Shown: positions 8,932-16,359 of the stretch, in pieces
Layout of the letters: the number at the start of each line of letters is the position of its first letter
Position numbering within the stretch: position 1 is the first letter of the stretch
Assembly: GCA_030583885.1 (NCBI GenBank)
Contig: CP129480.1
Span: 496,001-560,000 of the forward strand
Source of the DNA: Anaerolineales bacterium
GTDB lineage: Bacteria > Chloroflexota > Anaerolineae > Anaerolineales > Villigracilaceae
Reading direction: 5' to 3'
Length of the DNA stretch: 64,000 nt
The notes under the pieces: model-generated
What the model saw: only the letters and a program-made list of their open reading frames with translations
Told to the model about the DNA's origin: nothing
The model's database searches: none
Made by a program: the position numbers and the translations under genes

Positions 8932-9192
8932 CTAACGCGGCTCGATCACCAACTTGACGGCAGTACGAACCTTGTCTTCGATCTCCACATCCACGAACTC
9001 GGGGACGCAGATCACATCGATGCCGTCGTTCTTGAGATATCCGGTGGCGAGCACCAGGGCCTTCACCGCCTGATTCACGGCGCCAGCTCCAATGGCCTGC
9101 ACTTCCGCCCTTTTATGCTCGCGGACGACGCCTGCGATGGCCCCGGCGACTGCAGAGGTACGGGAGTTGGCTGAAACTTTGATCATATCCAT
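8932..9192 (-). CDS. spoVS: Stage V sporulation protein S family protein
   Basis: The start is set at the ATG at 9192, preceded by GGGAGG at 5 bases' spacing; the upstream frame to 9348 runs into the AT-rich origin-like region and is not coding. The 86-residue product begins MDMIKVSANSRTS and contains VAGAIAGVVREH, VQAIGAGAVNQAVKAL and VEIEDKVRTAVKLVIEPR, which are SpoVS hallmarks. SpoVS is a small Alba-like nucleic-acid-binding protein; it is widespread in non-sporulating lineages including Chloroflexota. It lies immediately beside the DnaA-box region. Confidence 0.93.
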   Translation of the reverse strand: MDMIKVSANSRTSAVAGAIAGVVREHKRAEVQAIGAGAVNQAVKALVLATGYLKNDGIDVICVPEFVDVEIEDKVRTAVKLVIEPR

Positions 9193-9270
9193 GGCAACCT
9201 CCCAAGGTTGGCAAAGAGGGGACGAACGTTCTGTACATGGATTGTACAGGAATCCCTTAATAGATTCAAG

Positions 9271-9331
9271 AAGTATATATATATTTATATGATTTAGTAA
9301 TATTAGTAGGGGGTGTTGATAGTGTGGATAA
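9271..9331 (-). promoter_or_regulatory. DnaA box / GC stretch / DnaA-trio / AT-rich unwinding module
   Basis: Read on the + strand this holds an AT-only run (about 9274-9290), then TAG-TAA-TAT-TAG-TAG at 9295-9309, GGGG at 9310-9313, an imperfect DnaA box TGTTGATAG at 9314-9322 and, directly abutting, a perfect box TGTGGATAA at 9323-9331. Two boxes, a GC stretch, trinucleotide DnaA-trios and an AT-rich tract in this order match the basal unwinding system known from Bacillus subtilis oriC. Activity is inferred from this arrangement. Confidence 0.5.
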
Positions 9332-9500
9332 AACGGATTCACCCCCATATACGGGATGACTTGCTTTGCCTCCCTCCACGCCTGCGGTTGAATCCGTTTT
9401 CAAGGCATTCGCTCCGCTGTGGATATATCTTGAATAACTTATGAACAATTAAATGGTTGAAAACACTCTTTTAGCGAGATTTCTATATTTAGGGATAATG

Positions 9501-9534
9501 AAAACCCACCCCCCATATATGGGGGGTGGGTTTT
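9501..9534. repeat. 34-bp perfect palindrome in the origin-like region
   Basis: The arms at 9501-9517 and 9518-9534 are exact reverse complements, from AAAACCC to GGGTTTT, with CCCCCCATATATGGGGGG at the centre and no loop. It could act as a bidirectional terminator for pyrC or as a protein-binding site. Related shorter motifs occur at 9342-9355 (CCCCCATATACGGG) and 9660-9673 (CCCCCAAATATGGG). Confidence 0.7.
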
Positions 9535-9709
9535 TTAAGTTGTCAGACCTCTTTTTGAAAAAACGGCCTTATTGTCCACAGGGGGATGTAGTTCTCCACA
9601 GTTTACAGGCAGTTATCCACAGAAAAGGGCGCGGTGAGAAACTCTTGTCTAAACAAATACCCCCAAATATGGGCTTTAGATAAGGATATTTCGGATAGCA
9701 ATATGTGGT

Positions 9710-10774
9710 TTATATCCGAACATTCCTGCCAAAGCCTTTTCCGATGATGATTTTTCCGTTCTCAAAGGCGGTCCTGCCGTGCAGTACAACTTTTGTTACT
9801 TTGCCCCTCACCTGCCAGCCTTCGAACGGGGTCCAGCCGCAGCGGGTGAACTGCCCGGCGGCTTTGATCTCGTAGACCGCATTCTCATCCACTTCCACCC
9901 AGGTTTCGGGCTGTTCAGGCAGCTTGAAGATGCGGCGCGGGTTGGTGTACATCTTTTCGAGAATATGGTTCATCGATAATCGCCCTTCACCAACGGCGGT
10001 GAGAAGCAGCGGCAGGATCGTCTCCAGCCCGGGGAAGCCTGGGGGAGGATTTTCCGAATCCTTTTCCTGCAGGGTGTGCGGTGCGTGGTCGGTGGCGAAG
10101 CAGTCGATCACATCCAAATTTACCCACAACGCATCCACATCTTCTTTGGTCGCCAGCCTCGGGCGGACTTCGCCCCGGCCGGGCTGTCCGTGCGAGATGA
10201 CGGGGATGTCTTCCTTTGAAAGGAATAAATGATGCGGGCAGACTTCGCAGGTCACCTTGATCCCCTTTTCCTTGGCGGCCTTGATCAACAGGATCTCCTC
10301 TTTTAATGAAACATGCGCGATGTGAATGGGGCGGTCATGGATCGCGGAGAACAAGATCGCCGCCGCCATCGTGCGGCTTTCGGAGTGCATGACCATCGGC
10401 GCATCTTTTTGGAATTTCGCGAAGTGAGGCATCCAGAGGGTCATGTCATCGAGGCGCAGTTCCCCGAAGGTGGAGTCTAGGTACATCTTCAGCCCGGCAG
10501 CTTTGGGGGCGAGCGAAGCGGCGATATCCGCGTTGTCCGGCCCCGCGCCGAGGTATTGACCATAGTCACAGCGCGCTTTTTGTTTCGCAGCGGTCAATGC
10601 CAGGTCAAGCGTCGTTTCATCGAAAATGGGCGGGTTGGTGTTCGGCATCGCCAGGATGGTCGTTACGCCGCCGGCCAGAGCCGCCTGCGTAACCGTATCC
10701 CAATCCTCCTTGTGGGTTGCACCGGGTTCGCGCACATGGACGTGGGGGTCGATCAATCCGGGGAGTTTTAGCAT
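9710..10774 (-). CDS. pyrC: Dihydroorotase
   Basis: The start is set at the ATG at 10774 (MLKLPGLIDPHVHVREPG); the frame runs on to 10819 without a ribosome-binding site. The 354-residue amidohydrolase carries the metal ligands HVH, the substrate loop MPNTNPP, the HIAHVSLKEE histidine region, VTCEVCPHHLFLS and FATDHAPHT with the catalytic aspartate. It closes carbamoyl-aspartate to dihydroorotate, the substrate of the nearby pyrD product. No Shine-Dalgarno precedes the ATG, but TATACT ends 6 bases upstream, which suggests a leaderless transcript. The N-terminus is compact, as in type I dihydroorotases lacking most of the small beta-domain. Confidence 0.9.
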   Translation of the reverse strand: MLKLPGLIDPHVHVREPGATHKEDWDTVTQAALAGGVTTILAMPNTNPPIFDETTLDLALTAAKQKARCDYGQYLGAGPDNADIAASLAPKAAGLKMYLDSTFGELRLDDMTLWMPHFAKFQKDAPMVMHSESRTMAAAILFSAIHDRPIHIAHVSLKEEILLIKAAKEKGIKVTCEVCPHHLFLSKEDIPVISHGQPGRGEVRPRLATKEDVDALWVNLDVIDCFATDHAPHTLQEKDSENPPPGFPGLETILPLLLTAVGEGRLSMNHILEKMYTNPRRIFKLPEQPETWVEVDENAVYEIKAAGQFTRCGWTPFEGWQVRGKVTKVVLHGRTAFENGKIIIGKGFGRNVRI

Positions 10775-10810
10775 AAATGGAGTATAACAAAGGTTAAGAA
10801 TATCGTCACT

Positions 10811-10838
10811 TTGTCGCAAATATCACGGGTGATATAAT
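10811..10838 (+). promoter_or_regulatory. Promoter of icd
   Basis: TTGTCG at 10811-10816 and TATAAT at 10833-10838 are separated by 16 bases. TG precedes the -10 by one base (TGATATAAT), an extended -10. The start codon is 34 bases downstream with AGAGAGGT as ribosome-binding site. Confidence 0.65.
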
Positions 10839-10871
10839 CCAAAAAAAATTTTCAAAAACGAGAGAGGTAAG

Positions 10872-12458
10872 ATGGCTTACACAAACGTAAAAGTCCCTGC
10901 AGGCGGGACGAAGATCTCAATCCAAAATGGAAAGTTGAACGTTCCTGATAATCCGATCATCCCGTTCGTGGAGGGCGACGGCACCGGGCGGGATATCTGG
11001 CGTGCGTCTGTGCGCGTGTTCGATGCGGCGGTGCAGAAGGCGTACGGCGGCAAACGCAAAATTCACTGGATGGAAGTGTACGCGGGCGAGAAACCGTTCA
11101 AGATGTTCCAGACCTGGCTGCCCGATGAGACCACCGAAGCGTTTCGCGAATTTTTGGTCGGTATCAAGGGACCGCTGACCACGCCCATCGGCGGCGGCAT
11201 CCGTTCGTTGAATGTGGCGCTGCGCAAACTGCTCGACCTGTACGTCTGCCAGCGCCCGGTGCGCTGGTATAAAGGTGTGCCTTCGCCGGTGCGCCATCCC
11301 GAATACGTGGACATGGTCATCTTCCGCGAGAACACCGAGGATATTTACACCGGCATCGAATTTGCGAACGGCACGGAAGATAATAAAAAATTCAAAGAGA
11401 TATTCAAGGAAGCCTTCCCCAAGGAATACGCCAAGATGCGCTTTCCTGACACGGCGGGCATTGGTCTGAAGCCTATTTCCGAAGAAGGCACCGACCGCCT
11501 GGTCCGCGCTGCGATCCAGTGGTCGCTGGATAACAAGCGTAAGAGCGTGAACTTCGTCCACAAAGGCAACATCATGAAGTTCACCGAAGGCGCGTTCAAG
11601 GATTGGGGCTATGCCCTCGCCAAGCGCGAATTCCGCGGACAAATTGTCACCGAGCGCGAGACGTGGATCCTTGGCAACAAGGAAGCCAGGCCGAACTTGA
11701 GCGTGGAAGACAATGCCAAGATGATCGACCCCGGCTTCGACATGATGTCCCCCGCCCAGCAGAACGATATCAAGGGCGAAGTGGAGGAAGCGTTGAAGTT
11801 GTGGGACACCCACGGCGACGGCAAGTGGAAGAAGATGCTGCTCATCAAGGACTCGATTGCGGATGTTTCGTTGCAGTTCACCATCATCCGTCCGCGCGAT
11901 TACGATGTCATCGCCACCATGAACCTGAACGGGGATTATCTTTCCGACGCGCTTGCGGCGCAGGTGGGCGGCATTGGCATTGCCCCGGGCGCGAACATCA
12001 ACTATGAGACAGGTCACGCCATCTTCGAAGCGACTCACGGCACCGCGCCGAAGTATGCCGACCTGGACAAGGTCAACCCCGGTTCGGTCATCCTTTCGGG
12101 AGAGATGATGCTGCGCTACATGGGCTGGGGCGAAGCTGCCGACCTGATCGTCAATGGCATGGAAGGCGCGATCGCGGCGAAGACGGTCACATATGACTTT
12201 GCCCGCCTGATGGACAACCCAATGGAGATCAAGTGCTCCGAATTTGGCGATGCGGTTATTAATTGGATGGATAAGGATATTCCGGCGTCGTCGCAGGTCG
12301 AAGGTCAAAAGTCGAAGGGTATGAAAAAGGCTGTGGCAAAGAAAACCGCGACAAAGAAAGCAGTGAAGGAGGCTGCGCCGAAAAAAGCAGTGAAAAAGGT
12401 GGCTAAGAAGGTTGCCGCGAAGAAACCTGCCAAAAAGACGGCTAAGAAAAAGAAGTAA
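10872..12458 (+). CDS. icd: NADP-type isocitrate dehydrogenase with Lys/Ala-rich C-terminal tail
   Basis: The catalytic core (about 1-470) has the substrate loop [55 protein letters not shown] and the dinucleotide site [12 protein letters not shown]. It is the long bacterial type, as in cyanobacteria, and oxidatively decarboxylates isocitrate to 2-oxoglutarate in the TCA cycle. After a short linker the final 45 residues (from M484, base 12321) are almost all Lys, Ala, Val and Thr ([17 protein letters not shown]), resembling histone H1 or mycobacterial HupB tails. Such a tail is not part of the enzyme fold and is unusual here. A strong terminator follows directly. sdh genes nearby fit a respiratory TCA setting. 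Confidence 0.92.
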   Translation: MAYTNVKVPAGGTKISIQNGKLNVPDNPIIPFVEGDGTGRDIWRASVRVFDAAVQKAYGGKRKIHWMEVYAGEKPFKMFQTWLPDETTEAFREFLVGIKGPLTTPIGGGIRSLNVALRKLLDLYVCQRPVRWYKGVPSPVRHPEYVDMVIFRENTEDIYTGIEFANGTEDNKKFKEIFKEAFPKEYAKMRFPDTAGIGLKPISEEGTDRLVRAAIQWSLDNKRKSVNFVHKGNIMKFTEGAFKDWGYALAKREFRGQIVTERETWILGNKEARPNLSVEDNAKMIDPGFDMMSPAQQNDIKGEVEEALKLWDTHGDGKWKKMLLIKDSIADVSLQFTIIRPRDYDVIATMNLNGDYLSDALAAQVGGIGIAPGANINYETGHAIFEATHGTAPKYADLDKVNPGSVILSGEMMLRYMGWGEAADLIVNGMEGAIAAKTVTYDFARLMDNPMEIKCSEFGDAVINWMDKDIPASSQVEGQKSKGMKKAVAKKTATKKAVKEAAPKKAVKKVAKKVAAKKPAKKTAKKKK

Positions 12459-12469
12459 TGAATCAAAAA

Positions 12470-12499
12470 GGTCGGGACTGAAAAGTCCCGACCTTTTTT
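12470..12499 (+). terminator. Rho-independent terminator of icd
   Basis: GGTCGGGACT at 12470-12479 pairs with AGTCCCGACC at 12484-12493 across a 4-base GAAA loop, followed by six T. A-run upstream makes it able to work on both strands. Confidence 0.9.
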
Positions 12500-12563
12500 G
12501 TGGGTCAGGCTTGTAGCTTGACGTTTTACTCGACGGGCTGTAAGCCCGCCCTACAGTTTAAAG

Positions 12564-12899
12564 TCACTTCACATCCACCAATTCAACATCGAAGATCAAA
12601 GTCGCATTCGGGGGAATGACCCCGCCCGCGCCGCGTTCGCCGTAGGCAAGGGCTGGCGGAATGACGAGCTGCGCCTTGCCGCCAACCTTCATCAGCGCGA
12701 TGCCTTCGTCCCAGCCATTGATGACGTTTCCGCGCCCGAGCTGGAAGGTGATCGGCTCGCCGCGCGGGATGGAGCTGTCAAAGACCTTGCCGTCCTGAAA
12801 CTTGCCTGTGTAATGCACACTAACAGTCTTTCCCGCCTCTGCCTGCACGCCCGTGCCGGCTTCCACTTCGATGTATTCCAGTCCGCTTGCTGTTTTCAT
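12564..12899 (-). CDS. FKBP-type peptidyl-prolyl cis-trans isomerase
   Basis: A single FKBP domain of 111 residues with no signal peptide, so a cytoplasmic folding catalyst that isomerises prolyl bonds. Diagnostic segments are [54 protein letters not shown] and [17 protein letters not shown], including the active-site Tyr, Phe, Asp and Trp residues. It is a stand-alone gene between the icd terminator and an IS element; the IS inserted upstream of its start, about 80 bp away, and could have affected its promoter region. Confidence 0.94.
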   Translation of the reverse strand: MKTASGLEYIEVEAGTGVQAEAGKTVSVHYTGKFQDGKVFDSSIPRGEPITFQLGRGNVINGWDEGIALMKVGGKAQLVIPPALAYGERGAGGVIPPNATLIFDVELVDVK

Positions 12900-12958
12900 G
12901 ATTTCTCCAAGTATTGAATTTTGGGAATATTGTACCTGCTACCTACCCTCACCCCTAC

Positions 12959-12979
12959 CCCTCTCCCAAAATGGGAGAG
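12959..12979. repeat. Left part of a palindromic repeat split by the IS element
   Basis: CCCTCTCCCA (12959-12968) followed by AAA and TGGGAGAG (12972-12979) would be completed by GG at 14254-14255 once the IS and one copy of the GAG target duplication are removed, giving CCCTCTCCCA/TGGGAGAGGG. This is a hairpin of the kind scattered between genes in many bacterial genomes. Confidence 0.6.
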
Positions 12980-13007
12980 TGATCTTGCCCCGGTTTAATA
13001 GACACAA

Positions 13008-13868
13008 TTAAAGTCCAGATTGTTGCTCAAACTCAACCGGGCTGAGGTAGCCAAGTGAAGAGTGCAAGCGTTGGCGATTGTACCAAACCTCAATGTATTC
13101 AAAAATCGTTGTTCGAGCTACTGCTTGCGTTGCAAATTGAGAGGTCACACACTCCACCTTGAGGGTAGCAAAGAAACTTTCTGCCACCGCATTGTCATAA
13201 CAATTTCCAACTCGGCTCATACTCGCCTGAATATGTGCATCTGCTAAACTGCTTTGATAAGCGGCACTGGTATATTGACTGCCTTGATCGGAATGATGTA
13301 ACAGGCTTGCCTGCGGTTGTCGTCCTTGTAAAGCCATGTCCAGGGCTGCCTCGACAAGGGTTGCATCCATTTGTGCAGCCATCGCCCAGCCTACTACTTT
13401 TCGTGAAAACAAATCCAGAACCACTGCTAAATATAACCAACCTTCCGCGGTATCAATGTAGGTGAAATCGCTCACCCATTTCTGGTTTGCCGCGCTGGCA
13501 GAAAAATCCTGGTTCAGATAATTCGGTGCTGGGATCACACCTGGCTGGCGCTGCGTAGTTATGGGACGCCAGCGCCTTCGTTTTTGAGGGCGAATTCCTT
13601 CTCTCCGCATCAAACGTGCGACTCGATGTCGTCCACAGGCGAACCCTCTGCGTTGTAGACCCGCCTGGATGCGCGGACTGCCATAGGTCTCGCGACTCAG
13701 TTTGTATTCTGCCCGGATCTGCTCCACCAGAATCCGATTCTCCACCTCTCGCGGACCGACTGCTTCTGGCTGCCAGGCATAGTACCCACTTCGCGTCACA
13801 CCCAATACCTGGCACATCCGCTTGACGCTATACTCCTGGCAATGCTCCCGAATGAATTTGTATCTCAT
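13008..13868 (-). CDS. IS3-family transposase OrfB (DDE integrase domain)
   Basis: 286 residues. The N-terminal HTH_21-like region includes YSVKRMCQVLGVTRSGYYAW; the rve integrase core has DFTYIDTAEGWLYLAVVLDL (first Asp), LLHHSDQGSQYTS (second Asp) and NCYDNAVAESFFATLKVE (Glu), the full DDE triad. It catalyses strand cutting and joining, normally as an OrfAB fusion. Its frame stays open upstream of the ATG through an A8 run within orfA, so -1 slippage on AAAAAAAA near 13895-13902 would join the two products. Confidence 0.94.
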   Translation of the reverse strand: MRYKFIREHCQEYSVKRMCQVLGVTRSGYYAWQPEAVGPREVENRILVEQIRAEYKLSRETYGSPRIQAGLQRRGFACGRHRVARLMRREGIRPQKRRRWRPITTQRQPGVIPAPNYLNQDFSASAANQKWVSDFTYIDTAEGWLYLAVVLDLFSRKVVGWAMAAQMDATLVEAALDMALQGRQPQASLLHHSDQGSQYTSAAYQSSLADAHIQASMSRVGNCYDNAVAESFFATLKVECVTSQFATQAVARTTIFEYIEVWYNRQRLHSSLGYLSPVEFEQQSGL

Positions 13869-14179
13869 TGGTTTTCCCGGGAGAAAATGTTGATTGTTTT
13901 TTTTAGGATCTCGCGCTCTTCTTCCACTTCTGCCAACCGTCGTTGCAAGCGTTTGATCTCACGCTTGGCAGCTTCAAAGTCACTAACTTCCAAGTGCATT
14001 GGGTTTGTCCCTTGGGATATCACTTGGTATCGATCGCGCCATTTCACCAGCAGTCCGGGCGTGATCCCCAAATCGCGTTCAATTTGCCCGGCACTCTTTC
14101 CGCTGCTCTTCAAAAGTTCCAGAGCCTCTAATTTGAACTCTTCGGTGTACTTCCGATACCTTGTTTTCTTTTCGTCCAT
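13865..14179 (-). CDS. IS3-family transposase OrfA (helix-turn-helix)
   Basis: The start is set at the ATG at 14179, with AGGAG 7 bases upstream; a TTG at 14200 is the longer alternative. The 104-residue protein begins MDEKKTRYRKYTEEFKLEAL, the classic IS3 OrfA HTH opening, and ends in a leucine-zipper-like stretch (AKREIKRLQRRLAEVEEERE) used for multimerisation. The A8 slippery run occurs near its 3' end. It overlaps OrfB by 4 bases. Confidence 0.92.
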   Translation of the reverse strand: MDEKKTRYRKYTEEFKLEALELLKSSGKSAGQIERDLGITPGLLVKWRDRYQVISQGTNPMHLEVSDFEAAKREIKRLQRRLAEVEEEREILKKTINIFSRENQ

Positions 14180-14255
14180 GATCCTGCTCCTGTTTTCCAA
14201 GTCTACTGGATCCAGACATTTTTTGTGTCCACTTTTTTAGGACAAGATCAGAGGG

Positions 14256-14288
14256 AAAAAAGTCGGGATGTTGTGTCCCGACTTTTTT
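14256..14288 (-). terminator. Bidirectional hairpin terminator after the bc-complex operon
   Basis: GTCGGGA at 14262-14268 pairs with TCCCGAC at 14276-14282, flanked by six A and six T, so a U-run is available on either strand. It lies 20 bp past the stop of the last bc-complex gene, between that operon and the IS. Confidence 0.85.
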
Positions 14289-14308
14289 CACGTAGTGCGG
14301 AATTTGAA

Positions 14309-15694
14309 TTACGGCGCTGGTGTTTCTGTGGGTGTTTGGAACAGCGCGCCCGCCTCCGCTGCCGTCTTTGGCATGCCGTTCATGATCCAGCGGACGAAGA
14401 CATCGATCACGTTTGGTTTCAAGGCACGGCTGGGCGGCATGACGCCGATTATTTCTTCATCGGGCTTTTCGGGATTCATGATGGGATGTTCCTGAATGGT
14501 TTGCAGGAGGTAGTTGTTCTCGTCCCCGGCGATGACGTTGAACTCCGCGTTCTCGCCGGTGGTGAGGATCTCCTCGTAGGTGGTCATCAGGTAGTCGTTG
14601 TTATCCTTGCCCGCGCGGTGACAGGAGATGCAATAGCGTTTGACGATGGGTTGGATGTGGACATCGTAGGATGGCACTTCCCCCTCTGCCAGCGGCGGGA
14701 AGAGTTCGGGGATCTCGGGCGCTTCAAAACGGTCATCCCATGAATAGCGCATGAAGATGATCATGTAATCTATTTCACTGCGCGAGAGTTCACCGCCGTA
14801 GGTCTTGCCAAACGGAGGCATGCCGGCGTTGGGACGCCCGTAGGCGATGACTTCGTACATGGAAGGGTCGGTGATGGTGTAGAGCACATCGCGGCTGTTG
14901 ATGGGCGTGATCTTTTCACCTTCGAGTCCCTCCACGCCTGCGATGATCGCGACGGAGCCATCGTCACCGTGGCATTCGGTGCAATGGACGGAGTACACAT
15001 CCTGCCCGGCGACGATCTGGTCCACCAGGGTGGTGGCGACTTCCACCTCTTCGCCGTGTTTTTCGGGGGCGAGGGCGAGAACCGTCCCTGAGAGAATGAT
15101 CATCGAAAGGGCAGCCAGGCTTGTCGTCCAGATCATGAGGCGGGTGTTCGATTTGAAGACGAAGAGCAGGATGTAAGCGGCCAACGGGATGGCGATACCC
15201 GAAATGGTTTGGAGAGTCCCCAGCAGGGTGGAGCCGTCTTCGGAGACGGTGGGGACTTCGGAGGTGAGAGTCAACAGGACGATGCCGACGACCATGATGG
15301 TCATGATGGAGATGGGCAGGGCGCGCCTGCCGTAATGGCGGTGCGGGCTTTTTTCGATGAAGGGCAGCAGGGTCAGCACACCAAGGGCGACGGTGGGAAT
15401 GATGACGGTGGCGATCCATTCGATTTTGCCGATGAGCGGCAGTTGACCATAGAGCGCGAGGAATTTGAAGAGGAAGAGGAAGTACCATTCCGGGCGCGGG
15501 ATGTAGGATGTGTCACTGGGGTCTGCCTTGGGTTCGGCGGGGATGCCGACGAAGGTGGCGAGCAGGATCAGCAGGACGAAGACTCCCAGCGACATGATCA
15601 GGTCTTTGAAGAGGGTGTCGGGCCAGAAGCGCTCGCCTTTGTTGAGCTGGCGTTCATAGCGTTCGTTGATTTGTTTTTTAGTTTCGTCGTTCAT
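14309..15694 (-). CDS. Cytochrome b/b6 C-terminal subunit (subunit IV) fused to a diheme cytochrome c region
   Basis: 461 residues. About five membrane helices occupy residues 33-205, including the Qo-site segment IPRPEWYFLFLFKFLA (the PEW(Y) motif). The soluble C-terminal part has two c-type heme sites, HCTECHG near residue 235 and YCISCHR near residue 355, the second in a domain like those of planctomycete-type cytochromes. It ends in a Thr/Pro/Ala tail. The fusion replaces a separate cytochrome c1 or f. It follows the b6-type gene by two bases, so the Rieske, b6 and IV-cyt c products should assemble into one quinol-oxidising complex. Confidence 0.92.
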   Translation of the reverse strand: MNDETKKQINERYERQLNKGERFWPDTLFKDLIMSLGVFVLLILLATFVGIPAEPKADPSDTSYIPRPEWYFLFLFKFLALYGQLPLIGKIEWIATVIIPTVALGVLTLLPFIEKSPHRHYGRRALPISIMTIMVVGIVLLTLTSEVPTVSEDGSTLLGTLQTISGIAIPLAAYILLFVFKSNTRLMIWTTSLAALSMIILSGTVLALAPEKHGEEVEVATTLVDQIVAGQDVYSVHCTECHGDDGSVAIIAGVEGLEGEKITPINSRDVLYTITDPSMYEVIAYGRPNAGMPPFGKTYGGELSRSEIDYMIIFMRYSWDDRFEAPEIPELFPPLAEGEVPSYDVHIQPIVKRYCISCHRAGKDNNDYLMTTYEEILTTGENAEFNVIAGDENNYLLQTIQEHPIMNPEKPDEEIIGVMPPSRALKPNVIDVFVRWIMNGMPKTAAEAGALFQTPTETPAP

Positions 15695-15696
15695 CG

Positions 15697-16356
15697 CTAA
15701 TCTTCCTTTGTTGGGAAGTGTGACTCGCCGTGTTTAATGATGAGATATAAATGCACACCGATCAGGCCTGTGAGGATGGCGGGGATGATCCAGATATGGG
15801 CGGCGAAGAAGCGTTGCAAGGTGAGCGCGCTGAGCTCGGGTCCGCCGCGCAGTACCTTGAGAATGAATTCGCCAAGGAAGGGAACGGTCCCTGCAATTTG
15901 CGTGCCGACGATGGTTGCCCAGTATGCTTTTTGATTCCACGGGAGCAGGTAGCCTGTAAAGCCCATGCCGAGGGTGGTGAGGAAGAGCCCGATGCCGATC
16001 AGCCAGGTCAGCTCGCGCGGATATTTGAACGAGGCGGTGTAGAACACGCGCAGCATGTGAATGAAGACAAGCAATACCATCAGGGTTGCGCCCCAGTGGT
16101 GGATGCCGCGGATCAGCCAGCCGAAGGCCACGCCTTCCATGATGTAGGTGATGGAGTCGTAGGCATGATCGGGGGAGGGGGTGTAATAGACGGTAAGGAA
16201 GATGCCCGTCAGCCCCTGCAAAATAAAAAGGAACATGCTGGCCGAGCCGAGCGTGTTCCACCAGGTGGTTTTGGGTTCGGGGCGGTCGAGCAGGTTGGTG
16301 TAGAGTTCGTTGAATCCAATGCGTTCATCGAGCCAGGCATAGATATTTTTCCACAT
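15697..16356 (-). CDS. petB: Cytochrome b6-type N-terminal subunit of the bc complex
   Basis: 219 residues with four membrane helices. Heme-ligand pairs lie in HHWGATLMVLLVFIHML (13 residues between ligands) and HIWIIPAILTGLIGVHLYL (14 between), the wider second spacing being typical of b6 rather than mitochondrial cytochrome b. The conserved GxxLRGxHxWGA region appears as GWLIRGIHHWGA. It carries high- and low-potential hemes for quinol oxidation and quinone reduction. The gene sits between the Rieske gene (3 bp upstream) and the subunit IV-cytochrome c fusion (2 bp downstream). Confidence 0.94.
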   Translation of the reverse strand: MWKNIYAWLDERIGFNELYTNLLDRPEPKTTWWNTLGSASMFLFILQGLTGIFLTVYYTPSPDHAYDSITYIMEGVAFGWLIRGIHHWGATLMVLLVFIHMLRVFYTASFKYPRELTWLIGIGLFLTTLGMGFTGYLLPWNQKAYWATIVGTQIAGTVPFLGEFILKVLRGGPELSALTLQRFFAAHIWIIPAILTGLIGVHLYLIIKHGESHFPTKED

Positions 16357-16359
16357 GGT

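Larger units (their letters stand above)
9193..9709. other. Non-coding region with DnaA boxes: candidate replication origin
   Basis: No convincing gene lies in these 517 bp. Perfect DnaA boxes (TTATCCACA or its complement) occur at 9323-9331 and 9613-9621. Eight-of-nine matches occur at 9418-9426, 9439-9447, 9572-9580 and 9592-9600. An AT-rich tract lies at 9271-9296 and a 34-bp perfect palindrome at 9501-9534. The box density and the ordered unwinding-like module (separate entry) suggest an origin. dnaA, dnaN, rpmH and gyrB are not nearby, so function is inferred. Confidence 0.5.
12980..14250 (-). mobile_element. Complete IS3-family insertion sequence
   Basis: 1271 bp with imperfect terminal inverted repeats: TGATCTTG at 12980 and its complement CAAGATCA ending at 14250, with further matches inwards (GACACAA, GTC-GAT). 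A 3-bp target duplication GAG flanks it (12977-12979 and 14251-14253). It carries two overlapping leftward genes, orfA and orfB, as expected for IS3-type elements. Ends, genes and duplication are all intact, so transposition is probably recent and the copy may be active. Confidence 0.92.

Noticed and set aside
9193..9348. N-terminal extension of SpoVS to 9348
   Set aside because: The extra 52 residues are not SpoVS-like and cover the AT-rich, DnaA-trio region; GGGAGG supports the start at 9192.
10917..12308. Leftward open frame of 463 codons opposite icd
   Set aside because: Shadow of the high-GC codons of icd; the + strand is unmistakably isocitrate dehydrogenase.
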